Positions 1 through 7,749 of a stretch of 64,000 nucleotides of DNA are shown here, in pieces; the first letter of the stretch is position 1; every line of letters begins with the position of its first letter. Where the stretch lies: contig CAWIBS010000044.1 in NCBI GenBank assembly GCA_963834365.1, positions 1 to 64,000 on the forward strand, in the 5' to 3' direction. The notes under the pieces were generated by a model. The model saw nothing but the letters and a program-made list of their open reading frames with translations. It made no database searches and was not told the origin of the DNA. Source of the stretch: CAWJAP01 sp963834365. GTDB taxonomy: Bacteria; Acidobacteriota; Vicinamibacteria; Vicinamibacterales; Vicinamibacteraceae. The translations under genes were made by a program, and so were the position numbers.

Positions 1-2
1 GG

Positions 3-519
3 CTGTCGCTGCCCTACCCCGTCGAGCGTGAACATCCAGCACCAGACCGACGCGCCGTTCCAGAAGTCCAGGCGGCGCCGGCCGACATCCTGAGCCGGCT
101 GTCCCACCTGCCCCGGCTGCCCGAGGGTGAACACGGCGTCATCCGCGCCTTGTCGTTCGGCAAGGGCGAGGTCATGTTCGACGAGGGGGAGGTGCTCGAC
201 AGCGTCTACCTTCTGGTGAAGGGGGCCGTCTCGATGCAGCTCGTGCGACAGGCCGAGGAATCGCGGAAGGGAGATCGCGGCAGTGGGCCCCGGCCAGTTC
301 TTCGGCGAAGCCGGTATGCATGGCACGCACTCCGCTGACTCGCGGGCCGTTGCCGTCGAGGACACTGAGGTCCTGCTACTGCGGCCTGACACAGTACGGC
401 ACTTGTTCCGAAGCCTAACGCAACAGCTTGCCCCGCGACACCGGCAGATCTGGGGGTTAACAAGGCAGAGGCGGTGCCGATCGGCGCGCATGGCGCTACA
501 GGGCCACGACATCCACTGA
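3..519 (+). CDS. cNMP-binding protein, C-terminal part (possibly MscS-type channel); partial, frameshifted
   Basis: The gene enters from the left edge, so its N-terminus is missing. From about position 140 the translation fits a cyclic-nucleotide-binding beta-barrel: GEVMFDEGE, then SVYLLVKGAVSM, and after a frame change near 270-285 GPGQFFGEAG and an RAVAVEDTEVLLL strand. The first residues (LSLPYPVEREH) resemble the tail of MscS channels, and channels with a C-terminal cNMP domain are a known architecture, so a gated mechanosensitive channel is a reasonable guess. No HTH follows the barrel, which argues against a CRP-type transcription factor. The barrel assignment is fairly safe; the channel part is inference from about ten residues. 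Confidence 0.6.
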
Positions 520-829
520 GTCCTGGTAATGCTAACCGTCCGCATCGGGAGGTCGGCTCAGCTTCACTCCGCGCTCTTGCTGATGAGCCTGAGCGGTGGC
601 GACCTTCTCCCTGATCTCGATGGCGAATTGGTCGTCGCGTCACGCGGGCTCTTCTCGCGCTCTCGGTTGACTCGCGAATTTCGCGGGCGCGCGTCTCCAG
701 GACCGCGACAAGGAGTGTGGCGTGCAGGGCCTGACGGACCGCAGTCGTCGCCCGTTGGCAACTCTTCTCTTTTCTCATGCCTGACCGCAAGCCGATACAG
801 CATCGTCGTTTGCGAGTAGAGTGGAACGA
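520..829. other. Stretch with no supported gene
   Basis: Open frames exist on both strands but are arginine-rich and lack recognisable domains. On the minus strand two short pieces in different frames (around 590-640 and 680-770) have a more protein-like composition, with acidic/basic helical character, so a degraded small gene cannot be excluded. No RNA gene or repeat family member was seen. Confidence 0.4.
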
Positions 830-1949
830 ATGAGCACCCCCGGGAAGACACGCCTCTACCGGACCGAGCGCACGCTCACCGGACCCTCCGGGTCGCCTAC
901 CCCGCGGGCCGCGGGCGCATGGTGCTGCGCACCGAGCAGGACTGGGAGCGCGAACTCGAGCCGGTCACGGTCAGCGAGGACGGCAACGTGTCCACCTTCG
1001 CGCTCGAGGCGGATCAGCCCTTCCTGTATTTCAAGCCCTGCCTGGTCGAGAGCGGGGCGACGCACTGGGCGGTCGGGCCCAACAAGCTCGTGATCATGAC
1101 CGAGAAGGACGTGCGCGTCGCGTACCCGCACTTCTTCAACCCCGAGGTGGGGCGGTTCTCCCCGCTCGTGGAGCTCCCGTCGAAGATCCTCGGCCGGGAC
1201 CACAAGATCCGCGGCTACCTGCCGCCGGGGTACGACGAGAACACGCTCAGCCGGTTCCCGGTCGTCTTCATGCAGGACGGGCAGAACCTCTTCTTCCCCG
1301 ACGAGGCGTTCATCGGACAGGACTGGAACGTCGACAAGACCGGCGACGTTCTGCGCGCCATGAACGCCGTCGAGGACTTCATCATCCTGGGGGTCTACTC
1401 GGGCGACCGGATGGCGGAGTACACGAAGCCGGGCTACGAGCGGTACGCCCGGTCGCTGGTCGAGGAGGTCGTGCCCGAGGTCGAGCGCCGCGGCATTCGC
1501 GCGGCCGGCATCGCCGGCACCGCTCGGTCTGGGGCTCTTCGCTCGGCGGCGTCGTCTCGTTCTACACGGTCTGGCAGCACCCCGACGTCTTCGGCAGCGC
1601 CGTCTGCATGTCGAGCACCTTCTCCCACCGCGACGACCTCATCGACCGCGTGTTCGCGGAGCCGTTCAGGGACGTCGGCTTCTACCTCGACAGCGGCTGG
1701 CCCGGCGACAACTACGAGGTCACCGTCGGGATGGCGATGGCGCTCATCTCGCGCGGCTGGGAGTACGGCCGCAACCTGCTGCACCTGTGCTTCCCGAAGG
1801 CCGAGCACAGCGAGACGGCCTGGGGAACGCGGCTGCACCTGCCCCTGCAGTTCCTGAACGGCGCCGTGGCCCGGGCCTATCGCGTCAAGAGGCCGGTCCT
1901 GGGCGATCTCCCATTTCCGCAGCAGACGGTGTCTGCGGGCCCGCGCTGA
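830..1949 (+). CDS. Alpha/beta-hydrolase-fold esterase (Esterase_D/Fes-like), frameshifted
   Basis: The protein is a predicted serine hydrolase of the enterochelin-esterase-like family (PF00756). A beta-rich N-terminal part of about 110 residues is followed by the catalytic domain, with the family signature FMQDGQNLF, the nucleophile elbow GSSLGG (Ser codons near 1536-1541), an Asp-bearing DSGWPGDN segment and a late His in KAEHSET. The reading frame changes near 885 and again near 1515; both sides of each change are clearly homologous, so one continuous gene is intended. ATG at 830 is chosen because the sequence flows into the conserved N-terminus. Substrate is unknown: siderophore, glycan ester or other. 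No signal peptide is evident. Confidence 0.72.
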
Positions 1950-1958
1950 TCGCGCCCG

Positions 1959-2085
1959 TCAGGCTTCGGCGAACTGGATGACGACCTTGATGTCGTCAGG
2001 CTGGCGGTGCAACGCGTTCATGAACGCCTCCGGCCACTGGTGCCGCGACACGAGGCGCGCCAGCCACGTGGCATCCGCGTGAGCC
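1959..2085 (-). pseudogene. Orphan 3' fragment of a glucose 1-dehydrogenase-like MDR gene
   Basis: About 43 codons ending at a stop at 1959 encode a helix-rich C-terminus finishing in DDIKVVIQFAEA. This matches the end of zinc glucose dehydrogenases (Glu_dehyd_C family). No N-terminal or catalytic part exists: reading upstream on the same strand one runs directly into a complete tRNA-Val gene. It is therefore a remnant. It is unrelated to the MDR gene at 2297-3283, which has its own intact C-terminus. Confidence 0.5.
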
Positions 2086-2106
2086 AGCGCCTGTCCCGAG
2101 TTTAGG

Positions 2107-2181
2107 TGGTGCGCGCTGCTGGATTCGAACCAGCGACCCCCGCCGTGTGAAGGCGATGCTCTACCACTGAGCCAAGCGCGC
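2107..2181 (-). tRNA. tRNA-Val (anticodon CAC)
   Basis: The cloverleaf folds completely. The acceptor stem GCGCGCT pairs with AGCGCGC, followed by discriminator A and an encoded CCA. The D arm is GCTC/GAGC. The anticodon stem TCGCC/GGCGG encloses loop TTCACAC, giving anticodon CAC at 34-36 (Val, codon GUG). The T arm is GCTGG/CCAGC with loop TTCGAAT. Its 3' end faces the orphan dehydrogenase fragment, a configuration often left by integration or rearrangement at tRNA genes. Confidence 0.95.
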
Positions 2182-2296
2182 CCGGGAAGTGTGGTGGACC
2201 GCCCATGCGGCGGCCGCGAAACTCCAATGCTAGCCGAAGGACCCCGAACCGGCAAGCAACACACCCCGCGGAGCAGGGCTCAGGAGTCTCGACCGC

Positions 2297-3283
2297 TCAT
2301 TCGACTTCGACGATCGCCTTCAGCAGCCCAGGGGCGCTGCGCACGGCGTCGAATCGAGCCGGTAGCTCAGTGAGCGCCATCCGGTGCGTAATCCACCGAA
2401 TCGGGTCAACGGCGCCGGACCGGACGGCGTCGATCACGATCGCGAAGTCGTCGGCGGTGGCGTTGCGGCTGGCGAGCAGCGAGATCTCCCGGCGGTGAAA
2501 GTCCGGGTCGGCGAATGTAATCGGGTCGCGAGTCAGGCCCACGTAGACGAGTCGCCCTCCCGCGGCGACGAAGTCGAACGCCTTCATCATCGATCCCGCA
2601 TGACCTGTGGCGTCGAAGACGACGTCCATACTGGTCTCCGGTGGCACGCTGCGGATGGTCGCGCCAGCCACCAGGTCGCCCGCCCGGTCACGCCTCGCGT
2701 CCGACTGTTCGACGACGGTGACGGACGCGCCGGCGAGCGTCGCGAACTGTGCCGTGGCCAGGCCGATCGGCCCGGCGCCGATGACGAGCACGTCGTCGGC
2801 CGGCGTGACTGCCGCGCGCCCCACCGCATGGCAGCCGATGCTCAGCGGCTCGATGAGGGCGAGGGCGTCGAGCGAAAGGTCGCGCACCGGATGGAGGAAA
2901 CGCGGGTCGATGGCCAGCCACTCGCCCATGCCGCCGTCCATGTGCACGCCAAGGACCTGCAGCCGCTCGCAGCAGTTCGTCCGCCCGCGCCGACTGGCCC
3001 GCGACTCGGGATCGTTCAGAAACGGCCGCACGGCGCAGTTGTCGCCCACGCGCACACGCGTCTCGCCGTCGGGCACGCGTTCCACGACGACCCCGAGCTC
3101 GTGGCCGAGGACCCTCGGGTACGCGAAGAAGGGCTGACGTCCGGCATAGGCATGCAGATCCGTTCCGCAGATGCCGATCCGCCGCACGTGCACGAGTGCC
3201 TCGCCAGCGCGCGCCTCGGGCACGTCGCTTTCGCGGAGGGCGAAGATGCCTGGCGCCGTCAGCTCGACCTGCTTCATCGCCAC
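2297..3283 (-). CDS. Zinc-dependent medium-chain alcohol/sugar dehydrogenase
   Basis: A 328-residue MDR dehydrogenase expected to oxidise a sugar or polyol with NAD(P)+. The N-terminal catalytic domain carries GICGTDLHAYAG (zinc Cys) and VLGHELG (zinc His/Glu). The structural-zinc lobe is present but irregular. The Rossmann domain has VLVIGAGPIGLA at about residues 170-180. The gene appears uninterrupted. It lies 36 bp downstream of an L-fuconolactonase-like hydrolase on the same strand; the fucose oxidation pathway uses a dehydrogenase followed by a lactonase, so an L-fucose/L-rhamnose-type substrate is a plausible inference. Other polyol or threonine dehydrogenase activities remain possible. 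Confidence 0.78.
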   Translation of the reverse strand: MAMKQVELTAPGIFALRESDVPEARAGEALVHVRRIGICGTDLHAYAGRQPFFAYPRVLGHELGVVVERVPDGETRVRVGDNCAVRPFLNDPESRASRRGRTNCCERLQVLGVHMDGGMGEWLAIDPRFLHPVRDLSLDALALIEPLSIGCHAVGRAAVTPADDVLVIGAGPIGLATAQFATLAGASVTVVEQSDARRDRAGDLVAGATIRSVPPETSMDVVFDATGHAGSMMKAFDFVAAGGRLVYVGLTRDPITFADPDFHRREISLLASRNATADDFAIVIDAVRSGAVDPIRWITHRMALTELPARFDAVRSAPGLLKAIVEVE

Positions 3284-3320
3284 ATCCTCATCGCAGGCAC
3301 CAGGCCTCAGCCTCAGCGGG

Positions 3321-4154
3321 TCACGAGAGCGCGTAGACGCGCGCCGCCGTGCCGCCCATGATCATTTGTTGCTCATCCACGCTCAGCGAACCGACGTACT
3401 GGTCCACGGCTCGCGTCCAGTCCCCATAGCCGCACCGCAGCAGGCAGACCGGCCAATCGGTGCCGAACATCAGGCGCGAGGGACCGAACGCCTCGAGCAC
3501 CGTGTCCAGGTACGGTCCGATGAGCGCCGGCGACCAGCCCGCGTCACGCACTTCGGTGACGACCCCCGACAGCTTGCAGACGACGTGCGAACGCTCCGCG
3601 AGGGCTCGCAGCCCGGCGGCCCACGTCCCGTCGAACTGCGGCGTGGCGATGAACGGCTTGCCGATGTGGTCGAGCACGAACCTCTGGTCTGGATGGCGAT
3701 CCACGAGCGCGATGGCGTGCGGCAAATGCCGCGCGTAGATGAGGATGTCGTAGACGAGGCCGTGCGGCCGGAGGCACGCGAGGCCACGATTGAAGTCGTC
3801 GCGAAGCGCGTAACGATCGTCCGGCTCGTCGTGCAGGATGTGCCGCAATCCCCGCAGCTTTGGCCGTTCGGCGAGTCGTGCGATGGCCTGTGCGGCATCG
3901 GATGACGTCAACGGGGCCCATCCGACGACGCCGGCGAGCCAGGGGCACTCGTCCGCGATGTCGAGCAGCCATTCGGTCTCGGCGACGGTTTGCCGCGCCT
4001 GCACGAGCACGGTGCGGTCGATCCCGCTCTCCGTCAGCAGGGGCGCGAGGTCGTCCGGCAGATAGTCCTGCCTGAGCACACCCATGTCCGGGCTGATCCA
4101 GGGATAGGCCGCCGGCTCGTATCGCCAGAAGTGATGGTGGGCGTCGATCCGCAT
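3321..4154 (-). CDS. L-fuconolactonase-like amidohydrolase (COG3618)
   Basis: A 277-residue metal-dependent TIM-barrel hydrolase. It starts MRIDAHHHFW, the hallmark of the fuconolactonase/2-pyrone-4,6-dicarboxylate lactonase group, and contains FVLDHIGKP and MFGTDWPV, the late His and Asp ligand segments. Known members open L-fucono-1,5-lactone or related sugar lactones. The start is the ATG directly preceding IDAHHHF. The neighbouring MDR dehydrogenase downstream would make a natural partner for a deoxysugar oxidation route. Substrate is inferred from family and neighbour only. No frame changes are seen. Confidence 0.8.
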   Translation of the reverse strand: MRIDAHHHFWRYEPAAYPWISPDMGVLRQDYLPDDLAPLLTESGIDRTVLVQARQTVAETEWLLDIADECPWLAGVVGWAPLTSSDAAQAIARLAERPKLRGLRHILHDEPDDRYALRDDFNRGLACLRPHGLVYDILIYARHLPHAIALVDRHPDQRFVLDHIGKPFIATPQFDGTWAAGLRALAERSHVVCKLSGVVTEVRDAGWSPALIGPYLDTVLEAFGPSRLMFGTDWPVCLLRCGYGDWTRAVDQYVGSLSVDEQQMIMGGTAARVYALS

Positions 4155-4210
4155 GGTGCGCAATGGGACAGGGCGTGGCGATCGGATCGGGCCGTCACCG
4201 TTCCAGGGGA

Positions 4211-4831
4211 CTAGGTGCCGAAGAGGCGATCGCCGAAATCGCCCAGGCCCGGGACGATGAACTTTCGATAGTCCAGGCGTTCGTCGACGACGGGGGTATA
4301 GATGTGGACGCCAGGGTGATGGGCGCTCACTGCGGCGATACCCTCGGGCGCGGCGACGATGCACAACAGGCGAATGTCGGTGGCGCCGGCGTCCCGAAGG
4401 AGATCGAGGGCCGCCACCGCGCTGCCGCCTGTCGCCAGCATCGGGTCGATCATCAGCACCCTGGACTCGCCGAGACCGACCGGGAACTTGGCGTAGTACT
4501 TCAGGGCCACCGCCGTCTCCTCGTCGCGCTGCAGACCGATATGGCCGACCCGCGCGCGAGGCAGCAACGACAGCACCGCATCGAGCATGCCGAGGCCCGC
4601 CCGCAGCACGGGCACGACGACCACCTCCGCCGCGACGCGGGTGCCGGCCGCCATGCCGAGTGGCGTCCGCACCTGCTCGTGCCGCTGTGGAAGATCGCGG
4701 GTCGCCTCGAGCGCCAGGATCAGGCTGACGCGCCTGGCCATCTCCCGGAAGGGCTCGGGCGGCGTCGTGGCATCGCGCAGCGACAGGAGCACGTCCTGCG
4801 CAATCGGATGGTCGATGAGGTGGAGAGGCAC
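4211..4831 (-). CDS. upp: Uracil phosphoribosyltransferase
   Basis: Converts uracil and PRPP to UMP in pyrimidine salvage (cytosolic). The 206-residue protein has the family N-terminus (HLIDHPIAQ), the conserved PVLRAGLGM segment, and the PRPP loop IDPMLATGGSA. The C-terminal GLGDFGDRLFGT is the uracil-binding hood typical of Upp. The GTG at 4831 is chosen because the next residues align with the family start; no upstream ATG in frame gives a better start. It begins about 70 bp from, and divergent to, the amidohydrolase at 4902, so the two may share a promoter region. Salvage genes continue at 6569-8630. Confidence 0.92.
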   Translation of the reverse strand: MPLHLIDHPIAQDVLLSLRDATTPPEPFREMARRVSLILALEATRDLPQRHEQVRTPLGMAAGTRVAAEVVVVPVLRAGLGMLDAVLSLLPRARVGHIGLQRDEETAVALKYYAKFPVGLGESRVLMIDPMLATGGSAVAALDLLRDAGATDIRLLCIVAAPEGIAAVSAHHPGVHIYTPVVDERLDYRKFIVPGLGDFGDRLFGT

Positions 4832-4901
4832 GCGCCGATTGTAGCCGCGGCAGCCGCGGAAGTGAGGCCGGAGCCAGCGAAGAACTGAGTAGAATCCAGG
4901 C

Positions 4902-6344
4902 GTGCGACGAATCAGCGCGACCCTGATGCTCCTGGCGTCCGGACTGGTGACGACAGGTTCCAGTCTGACTCCGCAGACGCCCGGCACGCGCCGTTCCATC
5001 TCCCTCATCGTCGCCAACGGCATCATCGTCACGGCCGACGCGTCCCACCGCGTGCTCGCGCCCGGCGCCGTCGCCATCGACGGCCAGGACATCGTGGCCG
5101 TGGACACGCCCGGCGCCATCGCCGCGGCGTTCGAGGCCAAGGAGACCATCGATGCCGCCGGACAGATCGTCCTGCCGGGACTGATCAACACGCATACGCA
5201 CGCGCCGATGGTCCTCTACCGGGGACTGGCCGACGATCTCGCGCTGATGGAGTGGCTGCAGAAGTACATCTTCCCGGCAGAGGCGAAGACGGTCTCGCCG
5301 GCGTTCGTGCGCACGGGAACGCGGCTGGCGGCGCTCGAGATGATTCAGTCGGGCACGACCGCGTTCGCCGACATGTACTACTTCGAGGAAGAAGTGGCGC
5401 GGGCGGCGAGCGAGGCCGGCATTCGCGGCGTGCTGGGCCAGACGATCGTCAAGTTCCCGGTGCCGGACGCGAAGACCGCCGAGGAGGGTCTGGCGAGGAC
5501 GGAACGCTTCATCACGGCCTGGAAGAACCACGCGCTGATTGTGCCGGCCGTGGCGCCTCACGCGCTGTACACGCTGGAGCCCCCGACACTGAAAGCGGCG
5601 CGAGCCCTGTCCGATCGCCACCAGGTGCCGCTGCTCATCCACCTCGCGGAGACCCGGGCGGAAGTGGATGCTGCGCTCTCGCTCGGCCGGAGCACGCCGA
5701 CCGTCTACCTGGCCTCGACCGGCGTCTGGGGGCCGCGGACGCTGGCCGCGCACGGCGTGTGGGTGTCTCAAGACGACATCGCGGTGCTGAAGGAGCACGG
5801 AATTGCCGTCTCGCACAACCCCGAGAGCAACATGAAGCTCGCCAGCGGCACCGCCCCGGTGGTGGACTACCTGCGCGCCGGCATCACCCTGGGCCTCGGT
5901 ACCGACGGCGCCGCAAGCAACAACGACCTCGACATGTTCGAGGCGATGCGCATCACGGCCCTGCTGCACAAGCTGCAGCGCAACGATCCGCGGGTACTGC
6001 CGGCGGCGACGGTCCTCGATCTGGCGACGCGGGGAGGCGCCCGGGCGCTGGGACTCGAGCAGCGCATCGGGTCGCTCGAGACAGGCAAGGCAGCCGACCT
6101 GATCCTCGTGTCGGTACAGGGCGCAAGACAGACGCCGTTGTACGATCCGGTGTCACACCTGGTCTACGTGGCCCATGGCGACGATGTGCGGACGACGATC
6201 GTGAACGGCCGGGTGCTGATGCGGGACCGGAAGGTCCTGACGCTCGACGAGAGCGAGGTCCTGCGGGAAGCGCGGGCAGCAGCCGAAAAAGTGCGTGAAG
6301 CCGTAGGAATTACGAAAGACGAGGTAAGAAGTGAGAAGAGGTGA
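4902..6344 (+). CDS. Exported amidohydrolase, SAH/MTA-deaminase-like
   Basis: A 480-residue member of the TRZ/ATZ/SAH-deaminase branch of the amidohydrolase superfamily. The metal ligands are visible: NTHTHAPM (HxH), IHLAETRAEV, AAHGVWVS and LGTDGAASNNDL. Cytosolic relatives deaminate S-adenosylhomocysteine, methylthioadenosine or adenosine. Unlike them, this protein begins with a signal-peptide-like stretch (MRRISATLMLLASGL), so it may act in the periplasm. It starts with GTG at 4902 and is uninterrupted. Neighbouring upp, hpt and deoC make a nucleoside/base salvage role attractive, with the exported enzyme trimming extracellular nucleosides. Exact substrate is unknown. Confidence 0.82.
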   Translation: MRRISATLMLLASGLVTTGSSLTPQTPGTRRSISLIVANGIIVTADASHRVLAPGAVAIDGQDIVAVDTPGAIAAAFEAKETIDAAGQIVLPGLINTHTHAPMVLYRGLADDLALMEWLQKYIFPAEAKTVSPAFVRTGTRLAALEMIQSGTTAFADMYYFEEEVARAASEAGIRGVLGQTIVKFPVPDAKTAEEGLARTERFITAWKNHALIVPAVAPHALYTLEPPTLKAARALSDRHQVPLLIHLAETRAEVDAALSLGRSTPTVYLASTGVWGPRTLAAHGVWVSQDDIAVLKEHGIAVSHNPESNMKLASGTAPVVDYLRAGITLGLGTDGAASNNDLDMFEAMRITALLHKLQRNDPRVLPAATVLDLATRGGARALGLEQRIGSLETGKAADLILVSVQGARQTPLYDPVSHLVYVAHGDDVRTTIVNGRVLMRDRKVLTLDESEVLREARAAAEKVREAVGITKDEVRSEKR

Positions 6345-6359
6345 GGCGGCGGCAAAATC

Positions 6360-6566
6360 GGTAGGGCGGGGCTTCAGCCGCGCCGACAGAAGACTGAATC
6401 GAACCGAAGACCGAAGACCGAAGACTGAAGACCGAAGACTGAAGACCAACGCCGTGTCCCGGCTACAGGCTACCGGCTACGGGCCCGCCACTATGCTTTT
6501 CGCAAGCCTGTAGTCCGCAGTCCGCAGTCCGGAGCCCGGATTGAAGACCGACGACCGACGACCGAA
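6360..6566. repeat. REP-like palindrome plus short-period tandem repeats
   Basis: The intergenic stretch opens with a GC-rich palindrome (GGCGGGGCTTCAGCCGCGCC-type, 6361-6384) of the family found throughout the window. It continues as a drifting 7-base repeat based on GAAGACC/GAAGACT (about 6385-6448), then a short run of TCCGCAG units and GACGACC units up to 6566. Nothing codes here. The block lies between the convergent amidohydrolase and hpt genes. Confidence 0.8.
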
Positions 6567-6568
6567 GA

Positions 6569-7096
6569 TCAGCCCTCGAGCACGGAGATGTCGCGAAGGT
6601 TTCGGTAGTTGCCGGCGTAGTCGAGGCCGTAGCCGACGACGAAGAGGTCCTCGATGGTGAACCCGATGTACTCGACGGGGACGTCAATCTTGCGCCGTGA
6701 CGGTTTGCTCAGCAGACACGCCGTACGCAGACTGCGGGGCCCGCGGGCCCGCAGGATCCCCTGCAGGTAATTCAGCGTCAGGCCGGTATCGACGATGTCT
6801 TCGACGATAATGACGTCCTTGCCGTCGAGGGCGACGTCGAGATCCTTGAGGAAGCGCACCTCACCGGAGCTCGTCGTACCCTTTTCGTAGCTGGAGACGG
6901 CAATGAAGTCCAGCGTGACGCGCCGGCGCATCGACCGGACGAGGTCGGCGAGGAAGACGAAGCCGCCCTTGAGGACGCAAATGAGATGCACCGGGTCGTC
7001 ACCCGGATAGTCGGCGTCAATCTCACTGGCGAGCTGGCGGATACGCGTGGCAATGGCGTCGGCGGAGATCAGCGCACGGAGCGGCGTCAGAGCCAT
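6569..7096 (-). CDS. hpt: Hypoxanthine phosphoribosyltransferase
   Basis: Purine salvage enzyme forming IMP/GMP from hypoxanthine/guanine and PRPP. The 175-residue length is standard. It shows the CVLKGGFVFLADL helix/strand, the flexible-loop SSYEKGTTSSGEV, and the PRPP-binding VIIVEDIVDTGLTL. The C-terminal PVEYIGFTIEDLFVVGYGLDY is characteristic of bacterial HPRT. The gene is intact and reads away from the divergent rpiB-like gene, whose start is only 20 bp away, so the two promoters must overlap or face each other closely. Confidence 0.95.
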   Translation of the reverse strand: MALTPLRALISADAIATRIRQLASEIDADYPGDDPVHLICVLKGGFVFLADLVRSMRRRVTLDFIAVSSYEKGTTSSGEVRFLKDLDVALDGKDVIIVEDIVDTGLTLNYLQGILRARGPRSLRTACLLSKPSRRKIDVPVEYIGFTIEDLFVVGYGLDYAGNYRNLRDISVLEG

Positions 7097-7116
7097 AGGT
7101 CGGCCAACACCCTAAC

Positions 7117-7749
7117 ATGAAGCGCTTCGACATCATCACGGAGGCGGATGCGCGGCGGCTGGAGCCGGGCACGTCGGTGGAGCTCGCTCCGGGCGGGCAC
7201 GTGACGCCGCTCGCGCTCGACACCCTTCGCGAGCGACGCGTGACGATCGTGCGCGCGGACGGCAAGGACGTGGCGATGGATGCGCCGCCTGCCTCGCTGC
7301 AGCGTCTCGCCGTGGCGAGCGATCATACCGGCGTGGCGCTGCGGACCGCGCTGGTCTCGCGCTTGCGCGGGCGGGGCCTGACGGTCCTCGAGAGCGGGCC
7401 CGCCGGCCGGGACCCGGTGGATTATCCGGTCATCGCCGCGGCGGCGGCGCTCGCCGTGTCGCGAGGCGAGGTGGACGGCGCCATCATCATCGACGGCGCC
7501 GGGCTTGGCTCGGCCATTGCCGCCAACAAGGTCAAGGGTGTGCGGGCGGCGATGTGCTCGACCCCGACGCTGGCGCGCTACGCCCGCGAGCACAACGGCG
7601 CCAACGTCCTCACGCTCGGCGCGACGCTGCTGTCCACCGACGAGGCTGCGGCGATCGTGGACACATGGCTGGGGACGTCGATGACCGAGCCGCGGTACAT
7701 CCGACGGCTCGCCGGCATCCGCGCGATCGAGGAAGGCTGGGGGCGATGA
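7117..7749 (+). CDS. RpiB/LacAB-family sugar-phosphate isomerase with extra N-terminal domain
   Basis: Residues about 65-185 match the RpiB fold: ASDHTGVALRTAL, VDGAIIIDGAGLGSAI and the AREHNGANVLTLGA segment. Such enzymes interconvert ribose-5-P/ribulose-5-P or related sugar phosphates. Residues 1-50 form an added domain (FDIITEADARRLEPG...VTPLALDTLRERRV) resembling the short N-terminal module seen on several microcompartment-associated enzymes. The stop overlaps the deoC start (ATGA), so translation is coupled. The RpiB plus DeoC pair with N-terminal add-ons recalls the sugar-phosphate-utilising (SPU) microcompartment loci. No shell gene lies in the window, so encapsulation is inference. 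Confidence 0.8.
   Translation: MKRFDIITEADARRLEPGTSVELAPGGHVTPLALDTLRERRVTIVRADGKDVAMDAPPASLQRLAVASDHTGVALRTALVSRLRGRGLTVLESGPAGRDPVDYPVIAAAAALAVSRGEVDGAIIIDGAGLGSAIAANKVKGVRAAMCSTPTLARYAREHNGANVLTLGATLLSTDEAAAIVDTWLGTSMTEPRYIRRLAGIRAIEEGWGR

Noticed and set aside
206..790. Long open frame (194 codons) on the minus strand
   Set aside because: Arginine/alanine-rich composition typical of GC-rich shadow frames; it overlaps the cNMP-binding domain, which is clearly the real coding strand.
2384..3361. 325-codon open frame on the plus strand opposite the MDR dehydrogenase
   Set aside because: Antisense shadow: the minus strand encodes a complete MDR enzyme with zinc and Rossmann motifs.
4155..5969. 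Extension of the fuconolactonase frame to 882 codons
   Set aside because: The added N-terminal part is Arg/Pro-rich, antisense to upp and the amidohydrolase; the lactonase starts naturally at 4154.
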